Shown here: positions 10,259 to 22,500 of the stretch, piece by piece
Layout: each line of letters opens with the position of its first letter
Numbering within the stretch: the first letter of the stretch is position 1
Assembly (NCBI GenBank): GCA_014871385.1
Contig: CM026431.1
Coordinates: 9,464,739-9,528,738 of the forward strand
DNA from: Ceratodon purpureus
Lineage: Eukaryota; Streptophyta; Bryopsida; Pseudoditrichales; Ditrichaceae
Direction: 5' to 3'
DNA length: 64,000 bases
Position numbers and translations under genes: made by a program
The notes under the pieces: generated by a model
Database searches by the model: none
Seen by the model: only the letters and a program-made list of their open reading frames with translations
What the model was told of the DNA's origin: nothing

Positions 10259-12216
10259 GGTGATGATCACACTTCGCCTTGCACTGCTTGAGTGGTTTAC
10301 TTTGTATCCTGCACAATTACATATCCAGACATATTCATTCAGAAAAAATCAAAACGAAACTACCGCAATGTTGTGCACGAGTCAATTTCGCCAAGGGAAA
10401 TGTGGGAATTGTATGTTAACAAGTTCTGCGTAAAATCTAGAATCTCTAAGATACGAGACTCTCTAAGTGGGCACCGGAAGAAATGCAGCAAAGTTGTGAG
10501 ACTCTCATCATTCATTAAGACGCAAAAACTGACGATAAATTGAACCCAGACTGCTTCCACCAGGGAGCCTGGTGCACATTTTCCAGCGCTCCCTAGACAC
10601 TAGCCATTTGAGCTAGTCACCAAGAATTTGAAGGAAACTGATTAACCCCACCCTTAGAAACCAACGGAAGAGACTGGTGAAATCCTCTCGTCGATAATGA
10701 AATTCCCAACCTCGCTGCATCTACATTACCCAAGTTACTAGCCACGACCCTCTCCAAACACTTCGCTCTCATCACTCCAGCTGCAGCCATGTCTAGAAAT
10801 CACCACAACTAAACCATCAACACTGACACATACCAAACTATAACAAGATCACCAAACAATGAGATCATTCCACACTAGAACTCTGAACCCATTCACCACT
10901 CTCACCCACCTGAAGAGACCTTCCAGAGATGAGAAATCTCTCTCGGTTGCACTTAACCTCGGGCACACATCATACACAGACTTGTGAATCCACCGCAGGA
11001 TTATGTACCCATCTGAGATAGCTTACGCAAGTTCTGAGGTATTTTCCAAGCTCGTTGGAATGGTGAATTATTATATTGCTTCCATACCTCAGTGGTGGAT
11101 TCTTATATTGTTTCCATGGCCGTCATGATTGTGTAAACGATCGCCACTGTTGGATCTCATTTCGATGATGTTTTAGTCTTTTAGATTGGCGTGGTGAATG
11201 TTAGTGGATCTGTTGACAGGCATAGCGTGACACCAGCAGAGCGTCACGAAATGGGAAAGCACCAAGGGTATGTTCCTCAGTGGTAGAGGCCCCGGTGTAC
11301 TATCTAGGAATTATAAGATTTGGTGGCGGAAGCCACTTGTGCACCTGGGAGAGTGTCGATGCGCATCGTCGCAACAGTGACTCGCCGGTACACAGGTGAT
11401 ACCTAGGTAATACTGATCGATACTGCGCTGATAACCAGTTCTAACTCTGGAGGGTATCACGAGAAGTGTGAAGTTAGCGGGAAAAGAAGCCCCAAGGCCG
11501 TCAATGGACTCGGAAGCATTGATGCTCGGTTAAACCAGGGTTCGGGTATATAAAGCGGGGACACACTCTGCACCATTTGTAATTCTCCACCTCTCTAGAA
11601 GCTCTCATTCAATCACAATAACATTCAAGTTCTTCAGACCTCCGAATACAGTTACTCTGAGGTAACTTCGGCAGTGCACGTGGATAGGCTCCGGACTTCC
11701 AATTTAACATTGATGTCCAAAACCGAAGTGCATATGATCTTCATATACTCAACCATCGAGTATTCAAATATCTGATTGTATAAGAAAATTTAAGGGTTAA
11801 GAAGTAAATTACAAAAATTAAAAGAAACTAGAGAATTTGCCACCAATTCAATAAAGACGTATGGACTGACAAAGTTCTTCTCATATCCTGGAAATGATTT
11901 TCTTAGAGTTCCATTGAATCCAGACGTTGAAAATAAGAGCACTACTCCTTTTACATTTGAATATAAATATAAATTTATATCAACATTTGCTTTTAATTTA
12001 AATTTTACTTTTAAATTGTTTCTATACGATATAAATAATGTGAATATGATTTCTTTCTATCTTGAATTCAATTATACTTTCAGGCTTTCAAAATATATTT
12101 TATATATACTATTATATACTTGTCTTTTGATTTTATCTGATTATATATTTCTGGTTATTTTAGTATATAAATTATTCATATTGTAGTACAAACAAAAATA
12201 AAATCTTTAAAACAAA
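10259..12216. other. Intergenic region with an LTR-like promoter block
   Basis: The sequence 10259-11150 has no supported gene. The block 11213-11720 looks like a retrotransposon LTR or a lone promoter (separate entry). From about 11740 the sequence turns AT-rich and leads into the GDSL gene; the ORF 11914-12186 is low-complexity Phe/Tyr/Leu and not supported. Confidence 0.5.
11213..11720 (+). mobile_element. Possible solo LTR or LTR fragment
   Basis: A TATATAAAG box at 11547-11555 is followed about 30 bases on by a CT-rich leader (ctccacctctctagaagctctcattc). TG starts at 11213 (tgttgacagg) and a CA end near 11711 (tttaaca) gives a length typical of plant Gypsy LTRs. I see no internal domain, primer-binding site or second LTR, so a solo LTR or an orphan promoter are both possible. 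Confidence 0.35.
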
Positions 12217-13789
12217 ATGAATAAATTCATAGTTTTTATATTGTTCACAGTATTTATATGTCAACTTTGTTCAGGTAAGGTGTTTTTTAATTACTGATTT
12301 TTTATTTTTTTTAAATTTTGATTTTAGTCTATAATATTTTTTTTAATTTTTTATCTTTATAAAATATTTATAATGATCAAAATTACTTCTAAAAACGTTA
12401 TTTTTACATGATCAAAAATCAAATATTATAAAATTAATTTTAACCAACAAATGATATTTTGTTTGGCAGTTGAATCTACATCACATAATGTAAAAGCAAT
12501 ATATGCGTTTGGAGATTCATATGTAGATACCGGAAATGTAAATCATGAAAATGGAAATTTGGCATGGGATAAACCTTATGGAATTTTATGGCCAGGTTAT
12601 GCCGATGGTCGTTTCAGTGATGGTCAAATTGAAACAGACTACATAGCTCACTATTTTAATTTATCATCTCCGGTACCATTTAACAAAATTTTAAATCATA
12701 ATACATACAATGGAATCAACTTTGCTGTCGGAAGTTCTGGAGTTACATACGCAAATAAAAAGCCAACATTAAATGTACAAATAAATCAATTTGAAGAATG
12801 TTTAGAAAATGGTATCATTAGAAAACAAGACCTTCAAAATTCAATTGCATTTATTGGAACAGGCGTAAATGACTATAGTTCATACAAAGGTTCAAATGAG
12901 GTAATTTATCATTATTATTTTATCAAATTTTGTTTTGTTAATTGATTTTAAATTCATAATCTTCATATATGTTTTAAGTTCTCTACCTTTGAAATAATCA
13001 TATATCAATTTTTAATTCTATGAATTTTTTTAATATGTATATATTAAAAAAAATCATTTAGATAGCTATCAATGACTAATATCTATTGTTTTAAAATTGT
13101 ACAGACAATTCCAGCTTTAGTGGACAACGTTGTGGATGGACTTGCTTGGAATGTACTACGGCTCTTTAAAATGGGCATCCATAACATTCTTGTATCCAAC
13201 TTGGCCCCTGTTTCATGTTTTCCTCAATACACTGCAACATACAATTATACCCATTGTTTAGACAATACAACATTGACATATAAAACTCAAGAATTACACA
13301 ACATCAAATTGGAAAATGCAATGACTTCACTTGATAAAAATGTAGAAGGATTGAAAATTCTTCTATTAGATCAATCAAAAGCTTTTCAATATTTAATGGA
13401 TTCTGCATCAATATTAGGTAAGTTACAAAGTTATATAAGTTACTTTGTTGCAATTATTTTTTATCCACCATTAAATGTATACTTTTACTTTATGCACCTT
13501 TAATTTTTGAATTTATATACTTGAATTTATTTCAACTCTTCATTGATGTGTAGGTTTTGAAGACTCTATAATACCATGTTGTAAAGGAGCCATGGATAAT
13601 GATGTCTTAAAGTGTGGCAAAGACGATCAATATGGGCATCCATTATATTCTCTATGTGAAGATTCGACAAAGGCTTTATTTTGGGATGGTTGGCATTTAA
13701 CAGAAACCGCATATGAAGCAATTATACAATTATATGCTTTTAAATTGGGATTTACAAAATTGGCCGACAATCTCAAGTCATGGTTATAG
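12217..13789 (+). CDS. GDSL esterase/lipase, secreted
   Basis: Four exons (12217-12274, 12470-12900, 13105-13417, 13554-13789) give 345 residues with phases 1, 0 and 1 agreeing. The first exon encodes a signal peptide (MNKFIVFILFTVFICQLCSG). Block I is AFGDSYVDTGN with the catalytic Ser; GRFSDG follows; block III is GTGVNDY with the oxyanion Asn; block V is WDGWHLTE with the catalytic Asp and His. Length and motif order match plant SGNH/GDSL hydrolases of the At5g03610 type, which hydrolyse acyl esters in the apoplast or cell wall. The codon usage is very AT-rich, yet all catalytic residues are intact, so the gene is likely functional. A (TA)n tract lies just downstream. Confidence 0.93.
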
Positions 13790-13890
13790 GAAGAAGTATG
13801 TAGATATAACTTAAATACATATTTAAAAAATAAAATAAATAGAATTTAAATCAGAAAAAATGAAATACCAATTGTTAGTATTAACATATA

Positions 13891-13967
<77 letters not shown>

Positions 13968-15445
13968 TTTTTACAACTTGGCATGTCGTAAAATGCATCT
14001 GTCCATTGCTAATTGATTGTTGATGTGATACATTTTTAAATGTAATATTTATGAAATATAATATTAATTTTAAAAACATAAATGAAAGCTTTATACTGGA
14101 GAAATATGAATGGTATGGATTTGGATGGATTAGTTTGGAAGTAGTAGATTGAGTTTGGAGTGAAATATGAGTTATATATGTGTGCAGTAGGCCAACAAAT
14201 GGACAGAGGGAGGGAGGGGAGGCAGAGAGGGAGTATGATGCCGCACCAGACGTCTCATGTCATCGACTAGAACTGTAATAAGAGAGGTTTGAGTTCTTTG
14301 TGTAGATATCTAAGATTTATTTGTGGAGTCTTCTTAGAAGTTAGAAAACTGGATACGAGCTTGTAAAATTTAGATTTGGAGATTGAAGGCGGGTAAAACT
14401 AGTTTTAAGTTGGTTTTTAAGGTAAATTAACTTGTCTTGATACACGACATAGAACTAGTTTTAGTCACCTTCAAACTTGAAAACTGAGTTTTAGCAGATT
14501 CTCATCCTCCCTTCCAACTTCTGGTGAGCCTTCCCAAAGATAACCAGAAAGGGTTTTCAGGATCAGTGTGAACTGATGTAGAATCCTAGCACTCTTGTTT
14601 TGAGATTCATAAGCGACCAGGACTTCAGCAGTATCTGTAGTGATACTTGATCTGGCCATGTCTGACTAAGGTCTGCAGAATGCCTGGAGCGCTTCAGAAG
14701 CAGAGAACGCAGATTCGAAGGACATCTTCCCGGTCGAGAATCATAATGACGGGCTAGGATAAAGTATTTCTCATATTCAGATTTCTTAGCTTCACCTGTT
14801 ATCAAAAAACCCATCGACTTGGCAAGGACGCCAACAACCTACTGTAATACTTCATTCCTTCCGTTGAATAGCATTCGCATAACAAGACGTCAACAAATCT
14901 GAAGTCAGGACTTGACTTCGCAGAAGCCATTCAAGCAGTGTAACACCTGGAAAGTGACAATAAGTTCACCAAAAGATAACTTCTGACCCACTCGTGCACA
15001 CAACAGAAATCATTTGCAGATCAACAACTAATCCACTTTTTCAGAACCATAGGAATAAAACTTTGATGAAGCAAAGACCTTATTAGCACATGTGGTTCGA
15101 GAGTTGGCACGCAACTTGCAACAGCTTCAATTGGCTGTAGGATAGTACACATACACACAAAAATGCGTCAAAGGATCATTTCCAGCAGTCGCCAACTTTT
15201 ACCTCTTTATCAAACCAACGCTAATCAAAGCAAAGGAGCTGTCTATCAAGACAGCCAATACGGGAACGAAGGCACGCTCCTCCAATCAACTCGTGAACCT
15301 GTACCTTCTCTATGTGTCAGAAATTCGACATTAACTACTAATATGGGACGCTCATGTTGGTATCTAGCGCTAATTAAACTACAGTAAGATGCTAGACTGA
15401 TCCCTTCCAAGCGAATGATGACGGCAACTGTCACTCTGATGGTCT
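13790..15445. other. Intergenic; (TA)n tract and 3' flank of BCCP
   Basis: It holds the microsatellite 13896-13965, a GA-rich stretch near 14207-14235, and, closer to 15446, probable 3' untranslated sequence of the minus-strand BCCP gene. The minus ORFs at 14471-14814 and 15246-15575 have no recognisable content. Confidence 0.5.
13896..13965. repeat. (TA)n microsatellite
   Basis: About 35 uninterrupted TA units lie 100 bases past the GDSL stop codon. Confidence 0.95.
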
Positions 15446-17194
15446 TCAAGGCTTGATAACGAAAAGAGGCTGCAAGAGCAAAAACCACAAAAAGATTACC
15501 ATGGAGGTTATATAACAGAGCACTCCCAGTGTAATTGAAAAACAAACCTTCAACTAAATAGGCATCACAACTCAATTGAAAACATGTTAATAGAAAGAAC
15601 AGTTACAAGGAAATGGTACATACACTCTCCATAGACACGGGCTTTCCGTCGTCAGCCAAAATTTCGACAATTGTTCCTGATTGGTCAGCCTGAGAGAAAG
15701 AAATGAAACGGCAAAAGCTTTAGTACAATGGTCTGAATAGCTAGAATAGTCTGAACAAAATACCGTCCCAAACCCAAACGGGCATTTTAAGTTCACAAAC
15801 AAAACAGTCAATGAAATTATGTAACAATTCAAAATATCACGACTCCCGTACCTCAATCTCGTTCATCAACTTCATTGCTTCCACAATACACACAACTTGG
15901 CCCTTGGTAACCTTGTCTCCAACCTATATGATCACCAATAACAACATTGTCAATTCCTTAGAATGTTATAAGATCCGAATTACCATCCACAATATCACCA
16001 AAAAGGAAGATCAGGGCAACGAAGGTAGTATTTATTGAGAATTCACACACCTTCACATATGGAGGTTCACCGGGGCCAGGACACTTGTAGAAAGTGCCAG
16101 CCATTGGAGAGAGCATAGGAGGATGCTCTGCAGCCAAAGGAATGGCATCGGGAACAGCGGCGGGAGCAGCAGGAGCAGCAGCAGCAGGTGCCTCTTGAAT
16201 TGGCTGTGGTTGACCCTGGGTTTGATATCCTGGGAACATGGTATGAGCCATGACATGAGGACCAGGGGAAGACTGGTGAGGAGCAGGAGGAGGCGGCAAG
16301 GCTTCCTTCTTGCGGATGATGAGCTCGTAATCCTTCTGCTTTAGCTCTAACTCAACAATGTCCCTCGTATCAACAAGCCTGCAGCAGGGATTCAATCAAA
16401 TTCCATATTGTAAGCAAACCTCCACCCAAACACCAGAAAAAACCAGCGCAAATCTCACAAATCACATTACAAAAAAACCAAACATACTTGATCAAGTTCG
16501 CAACATCCGCCATGAACACAGACGCAGCTGATGCGATTGATGAAGTCGACTCCGCGGCAGGCTTCTCCTGAGCAACAGGCACTTCAAACTTCGTCGAGGT
16601 ATTGTTCGAGGAGCCATCTACCGCAACCTGGCATTGCCCAACCCAGACAACCACCTTCAACACCACTCCCAAACAAACGACTACCACATTGGAGAATCAA
16701 ATCCGAACGCACAGCTAACCACCCCAAACTCCTCAACCACTAAACCAACACCCCCTATACACCAACAAAAACCAAATGACGCCCATCCAGTTAGGGCACC
16801 CCAACCCAAAAAACCCCCAAGGCATTGCCACCCAAAACTCCCACCTCACACACATCCCCTTACCTCATTCACAACACTCGCCACGGTCCGCGGCCCAGAT
16901 CCCTGCCACACGCAATAAAACGCAATTCCTCAGCACGAACGCTCCAACAAACAACCTCGAAAACCCCGCCAACCCCGAACCCCAACCAGCCGAAACAAAA
17001 ATCAAGACATAAACCCTCACATTGGAGGCGCGCAGCACGAAACGATCAAAGGCTCCGACGCCGAAGAACGCCGAGGTGGCCACCAAGCGCGGCTGGCCCC
17101 AGCACGCAACCTCCACCCTCTTGTTCGCCCCTGCGCCATTCCTCACATTCACCACTGCTCCCACTCCCACGCTCGCAGTCGACGCCATCGCCAT
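15446..17194 (-). CDS. BCCP: Biotin carboxyl carrier protein of plastid acetyl-CoA carboxylase
   Basis: Six exons: 17194-17021, 16627-16488, 16378-16051, 15923-15852, 15689-15624, 15469-15446, giving 267 residues with all phases consistent. The N-terminus (MAMASTASVGVGAVVNVRNG) is Ser/Ala/Val-rich like a plastid transit peptide. A Pro/Ala-rich linker (PPPPAPHQSS and APAAAAPAAPAAVP) precedes the biotinyl domain. The lysine of EAMKLMNEIE (exon 4) is the site of biotin attachment; the last 24-base exon supplies the conserved end PLFVIKP. The protein carries CO2 as carboxybiotin from biotin carboxylase to carboxyltransferase in the first committed step of fatty-acid synthesis. The ATG chosen is the first of two close in-frame ATGs. 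The Pro-rich plus-strand ORFs at 16634-17286 are shadows. Confidence 0.95.
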
Positions 17195-19513
17195 CACCCC
17201 AACCAAACCTCACCCTCCACCTCCAAGCTCAAAAAACTCCCGAGCTCAATACTCCACCTCGCGAGGTGATTCGAAGGCGGCAATAAAGGGCGGAGCAGGG
17301 GAATGTGAGCTGCCGAGGAGGGCGATGGAGACGGAGGGAGGAGCAATCCGGAAGAATGGGGGCCCGCGGTCCGGACGAGGGGAGATGCAAGTGACGGCCT
17401 CGGTTGCTCCGCTCGGTTCTCTTCCCTTCTGTTGGCTGTGTCCTCGTCGTCTCCGTAAGTTCTGTTGTGTGTGCGTTCAGTTTGGTGCCTTCGTCCTTCC
17501 ACTGGCTCTGGCTTTGGCTTTGCTGGGGGCGGGGAGTGTTGATCTGGGCCGTTGGTGCGTGGGCGGCGGGGATGGGGGAGCTTTGGAGGGGGTGAGTCAT
17601 GCCGCCCGGGCTGGGTCCCGGCCTGGCAGGGATCGTCAGGGGTCAGAAGGTGTCAGACGGTGGGCCCGACCGTGGAGAGCACAATTCCGTCCGTGCAGTG
17701 CTAAGTTCTTGGGTGGAAAAAAAAGGTAAATCTGGGAGGAAGGATTTTTCAGCTTTTTTGGATGTTTTGTGGTGATGTGTGGATTTTTCTTTGGTGAGGA
17801 ATGGTTTCTTTGCTTTTGCTGCTGTGTGAAGTGTTTGTACGGTTGTGTGTAGGTGAGATAGAGATGCTTGCTTTTGTTGTGAGCTATGAATTGGATGAAA
17901 TCTAGTTTTTTATCCTTGTCGTTCATGTTTTTTTGGTAAATTTATTTTGGTACATTTATTTTGGTATATTTTATTGATTTGGAGTATATTTTTGTTTTGA
18001 AAATGTGTTTGTAAGGGTTGCATGGTCAAGAGGACCTTATGGTTTGTAAAGATAAGCGGTATTTGTGAATACAAGGAAGAAGATATACAATCATGTAAGA
18101 TAATATATATTTAATTTCCTTTAGTCTTAGTTAAAGTTGCACTTATTCTTTGATTTTAGTAAATCTATTTTCATTCATATTCTATTTGACCTACTATCCC
18201 TAATCACATTTCACAGATTTTCCAAAATAAGAGACTTCAAATAATTTTCTTGATTTCCATCTTCGATTTGGATGTAGGTAAGGTAGCAGTACCCATTCTT
18301 GCCAGCGACCCATTCCTGCCAGCTACAATTTGACCAGAAAGTGCCTCCTTGTGAACCTAAACTTGAACATAAGTGAATTGGAATTTCACCTGAATCAATG
18401 AGATGGAACCAATGAGATGGAAGCATTAACAAGTTTTGTCCGTATGTTTCGTGTGTCTCTTTTGGGTAAGTCTAGGGTTATGAATAGGTGTCTACAACAC
18501 CTTCACTTCAAAAATTTGTGTAAAATTGCTCTTACCTCCAAAACTTCTGATTCCAAGACCAAGCACTTCCTCTCCAATTTGCTAACACATTCATGATTTC
18601 ACTTCATGCTCTTTGCACTCCCAGGTTCCCAAAATCCTTATTCTGGCAGGTTAAGGTTCTGCTACCTTATAGCTGCTCAAAGTTTTCCTCCAGCGACCCA
18701 AACTTTTGCTAATATTCAGAACCGTCGTTACCAGTATCAATTCACAAATCCAAGACCAGAAATCTTTGCATCCAGCAGATAATGTCGGTATTGGGATACA
18801 GTGACGGTAATGAATGTACATTTCTGACACTGTCCATTTTATCAATCACCTTTTCCTAAATGTTCATTGTGAAGAATATGTGAATCGAGTCTACGTTAAG
18901 AGTACATGTACACGTGGAGGCAAAACTAATGACAGGTAGGTGAAAGAATAACATACCACTTTTTGGTCTTGAAGTTAGATAAGGACTTTTGAAAGATGAA
19001 AGCATGAAAGTTGATGGGGTGGGTTGGTTCGTTTTATTCAGGATAGGTTGAGTATCATCATACAACTTTCTTTGAGGGACCAAAACAACTACGATGGAGA
19101 TGGGTTACAACTCTACACTTTGCTTTTTCTAATACAATCATTGCTGGAGTACAGGCACGGATGCAACAACTGGGTCCATATGGTGTAATATATGCTACAA
19201 CTACCATAGGTAATAAAAAAAGTATGGTGAAATAATCTACAGTGAGTTGTGTGAGACCTGTTCAGGTGGTGGACAATCCGAGGTAGCTGATCACATGGAA
19301 TTTGTCAATCTGGTTTTTGGACGCATGTCGAAGTTGTAGAGAAAGGTGAGTGTTCTTTACTAGAAAAACAATGAGCAGTCAAAGTGGGTCTCTGTTGCAG
19401 GCTTCGATAGGACCAATGTAGAATGGTTCCAGCCTGCCAGGTCACTGTTCTAACTTCGGTGACCCACCCGGGGAGTCTTCGAAGTGGGTATGCAAGCAGT
19501 TAAGTTGAGAGGG
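17195..19513. other. BCCP promoter side and 3' flank of the kinase gene
   Basis: 17195-17660 is GC-rich and is the likely promoter and 5' leader of BCCP. 17700-18200 is T- and GT-rich. 18200-19513 has no supported exon and probably includes the kinase 3' untranslated region. The plus ORF 17022-17729 spans BCCP exon 1 antisense and is rejected. Confidence 0.5.
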
Positions 19514-22500
19514 TTAACTGGAAAGCTGTAAGTGTGACTTGATTTCTGAAACCAGCCATTCGAGCTCCTCCGGTTGTAGTGCAGATCCAAATACATGTTG
19601 CTGTTTGCCTTCCTTTAAGAAGGCTGCTTTTGCAAGGCGTTTGTTGTATCCCTGATCAGGGTCCTGGAACATATTCGAAGGAACAAACGATTAGAGGTCA
19701 AGAGCCAGGTTACAGATGATGGAATTCTTAGATACTGTACCTGGCACGAGTACCATAGGTCGAGGAGTAATAACAAGGACTTTAATTTCCAGCACACAAT
19801 GTGCTGTAACTAAATGGGGACTGGACAATACCTGTACTTCTTCCACCATGATATCAACAGTGTGTATGTTTTGAACCTCTCCGACGACTTGTTTCTTCCA
19901 CATCTTACCAATGCTCCACTCGATAGTAAACTGTGGACCATCGAACTCCAAGCGAATGGCGACTGCTGTACTGAATAGAGTTCTCTTGGCCAGCCTTGAA
20001 AGCAACATGAAGGGCTCACCTTTTAGTAAGCTAACATAGCTTCATCAAAAGCTATTTGAAAGATAAGAACAAGGGGGGTCGCTAATACAAGCATTGAATT
20101 GTGGATTCTAATGATTGAGTGTGAAGAGCTACATCAGAACGTCAGAGTCTATCACATACCTCAGACCTACAAACCAGAAAGGGAGAGAAAAGGCAGCAAA
20201 GACTGGACCGCCTCCTGCAATTGCTGAGCGCGTCCAGACAGCTACGAACGCATTCCAAGCCTGGCACACACGAGGCACATGATCCTCAAGCTTACACAAA
20301 AATAAGGTGGGGCACCGTATCAGAATCATTTGGGTTTTTGAAAGCTTCCTTACCACTAAGCGCAAATATTAGGGGAAACTTAAAATAATTAACCAGTCTT
20401 GGTCAGATCAATGCCAATTTTCAATGAAACTCCCGACTCACCACAGTAAATGCTCCACTCTCTGCTGTCTCTTGTGTGAGTCCATTCGCTGGGATCACTA
20501 CCTCCAGCTTATTACTGGTTCTTCTCAATTCCTGCATTCCAGATCATAAGTGACATGCTTACAAAACTTGGATGGTTTTTCTAAACAAGTCGTGCTCTCT
20601 GTGAAAAGCTGAAAAAGAATGACGGCACCCGATTCACACCACAAGCAACATGTTACAATCTTTGCCAGACCTGAAGGTGCTCCCACCAACAATTGTAGCT
20701 TTAATAAACCTAATGGTCGCTACAACATATACTAAAGGTAGTCAGGGTTAACCCACCAGAAAGATATACAAGAGTAATTAGGCGTCGGATGCTTACCACT
20801 TGAGTGTCTGCCGGTCTGCGGACATTGCTTATCTGCTGAGGATTTCGAGCTAAGTTCTCGGTGGTACGGGAGGGCATTGAATAACTGTCTTCCTGCAAGG
20901 CCTGAATCACCTGACTTGGAGACTTCACAAAACAAGATATAACATGTGTGAGATACATAGAAATCAAAGCATTCATCCATTACGTTGAGAATAACCCAAC
21001 AGACGTATAGAGTGGGAGCGTGTTCTCTATCACAATATTCCTGAACCATTTCCCACTCATTCTACCAAATTGCAAGTATGCCCAATTCAGCAAATCCGTG
21101 GTTCTGAAGAAGGTCAAGAATCACCTGAAAGCGGTCTTCCGGCGCAGGCTCCAAAAGTCGATCGACGACATTAGCTAGCCCAGCACTCATGGTTACGAGA
21201 TCCCGAAATTCCACTTTCAAACGCCTCTGTTTTGCATCCGTTGACTCTTTAGAAACTTGATCTTAACGATGCAATTCATTTAAGCACATTGAAACCTATA
21301 CTACTTTTCTTAGTAGAGTCAAAACGAATTATACAAACCTGAGGAAAGTACGAAGGAGGACGTCCGGAAAGCATGTATAGCATAGTACCACCAAGTCCAT
21401 AAAGGTCTGTCTGAAGTGTAGCTCTGTTCTGAAACTGCTCCGGGGCCATGTAGCCATACTGTGCAGCAAAGTATCAACCATAAGTTCCAGCAGTTACTGT
21501 CATAAATCATAATTGGTCTAGAAGGGTGTTCACACAGTACATTGATATGATATCCAAAGTTTATTTTTTCCACTATCAATTGTTAACTATCTCAAAGACC
21601 AGAACTGTAGGGAGCCCGAAGTCTATGATCATATCAAGGAGAATTACAAGCTTCCAAATCCCCTTTACTAATAAAAGAATGGAAAAAGGGGGGAAAGCAA
21701 TCATGCGCATTACACGTATAATAGAGGGAGAGGTAGAAGGAGACCTCATTCAGAGCAAGAAAACCGCACCGTGCCCACAACTGTGCTGCCTATCAGGGTT
21801 GAGGATGCCACATCTTGAACTGCCCCAAAGTCCACAACCTTCACATTCCCCGTCTCTTCGTCCAATATAATATTTTCTGGCTGTAAACAATCGATTGCAG
21901 GTTTCATTGATGTGCGTTGTGTGCAGAAAACCTCAGAAGCAACTAAGTGGATTATAATAAATACTCAGGAATCAATAAATCGGAACTCAGAAAAGTCAAC
22001 TCCATCAAACCGTAGCACACGAAACTTGTGATGATCATGAAAATACAGAAGTACAAGAAAAACATCTACGAGTCATATAACATATGGTAACCTTGATGTC
22101 TCTGTGGATAACAGGAGGTCGCAAATCGCCAAGATACTGCAGCACGGTAAGGATCTGTTCTTCAAACACCCAAGTACATTTCAGATCGACGTAATAGTAA
22201 TTTTGTGCCATTAAAAACCCGAGTACTACAAGACCGAAAGTGCTTCTCATTTACCAAGTGGAAGATGTAAGGGTGCTGTTCCTCTTTCCATGACAAAAAT
22301 CTAACTTCGAATTTCACAAGCTGATAATATATATTGCAAAAAGCAATGTGCCAAGATATCGTAGGCACTCATGTGGTTATTTCACACCAGTAATTACGTC
22401 GTCTCCATCATGATTATCTACGAACAGACATGATATCCATATCAAAACAAGATTCCGAATAATCCACAATCCTCACCTCCAATGCAATGCGTTTAACTTT

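Noticed and set aside
13846..14079. Minus ORF with (IY)n
   Set aside because: Translation of the (TA)n microsatellite.
16634..17729. Long Pro/Ser-rich plus-strand ORFs over BCCP
   Set aside because: Overlap BCCP exons 1-2 and its GC-rich promoter in several frames; no splice-supported gene.
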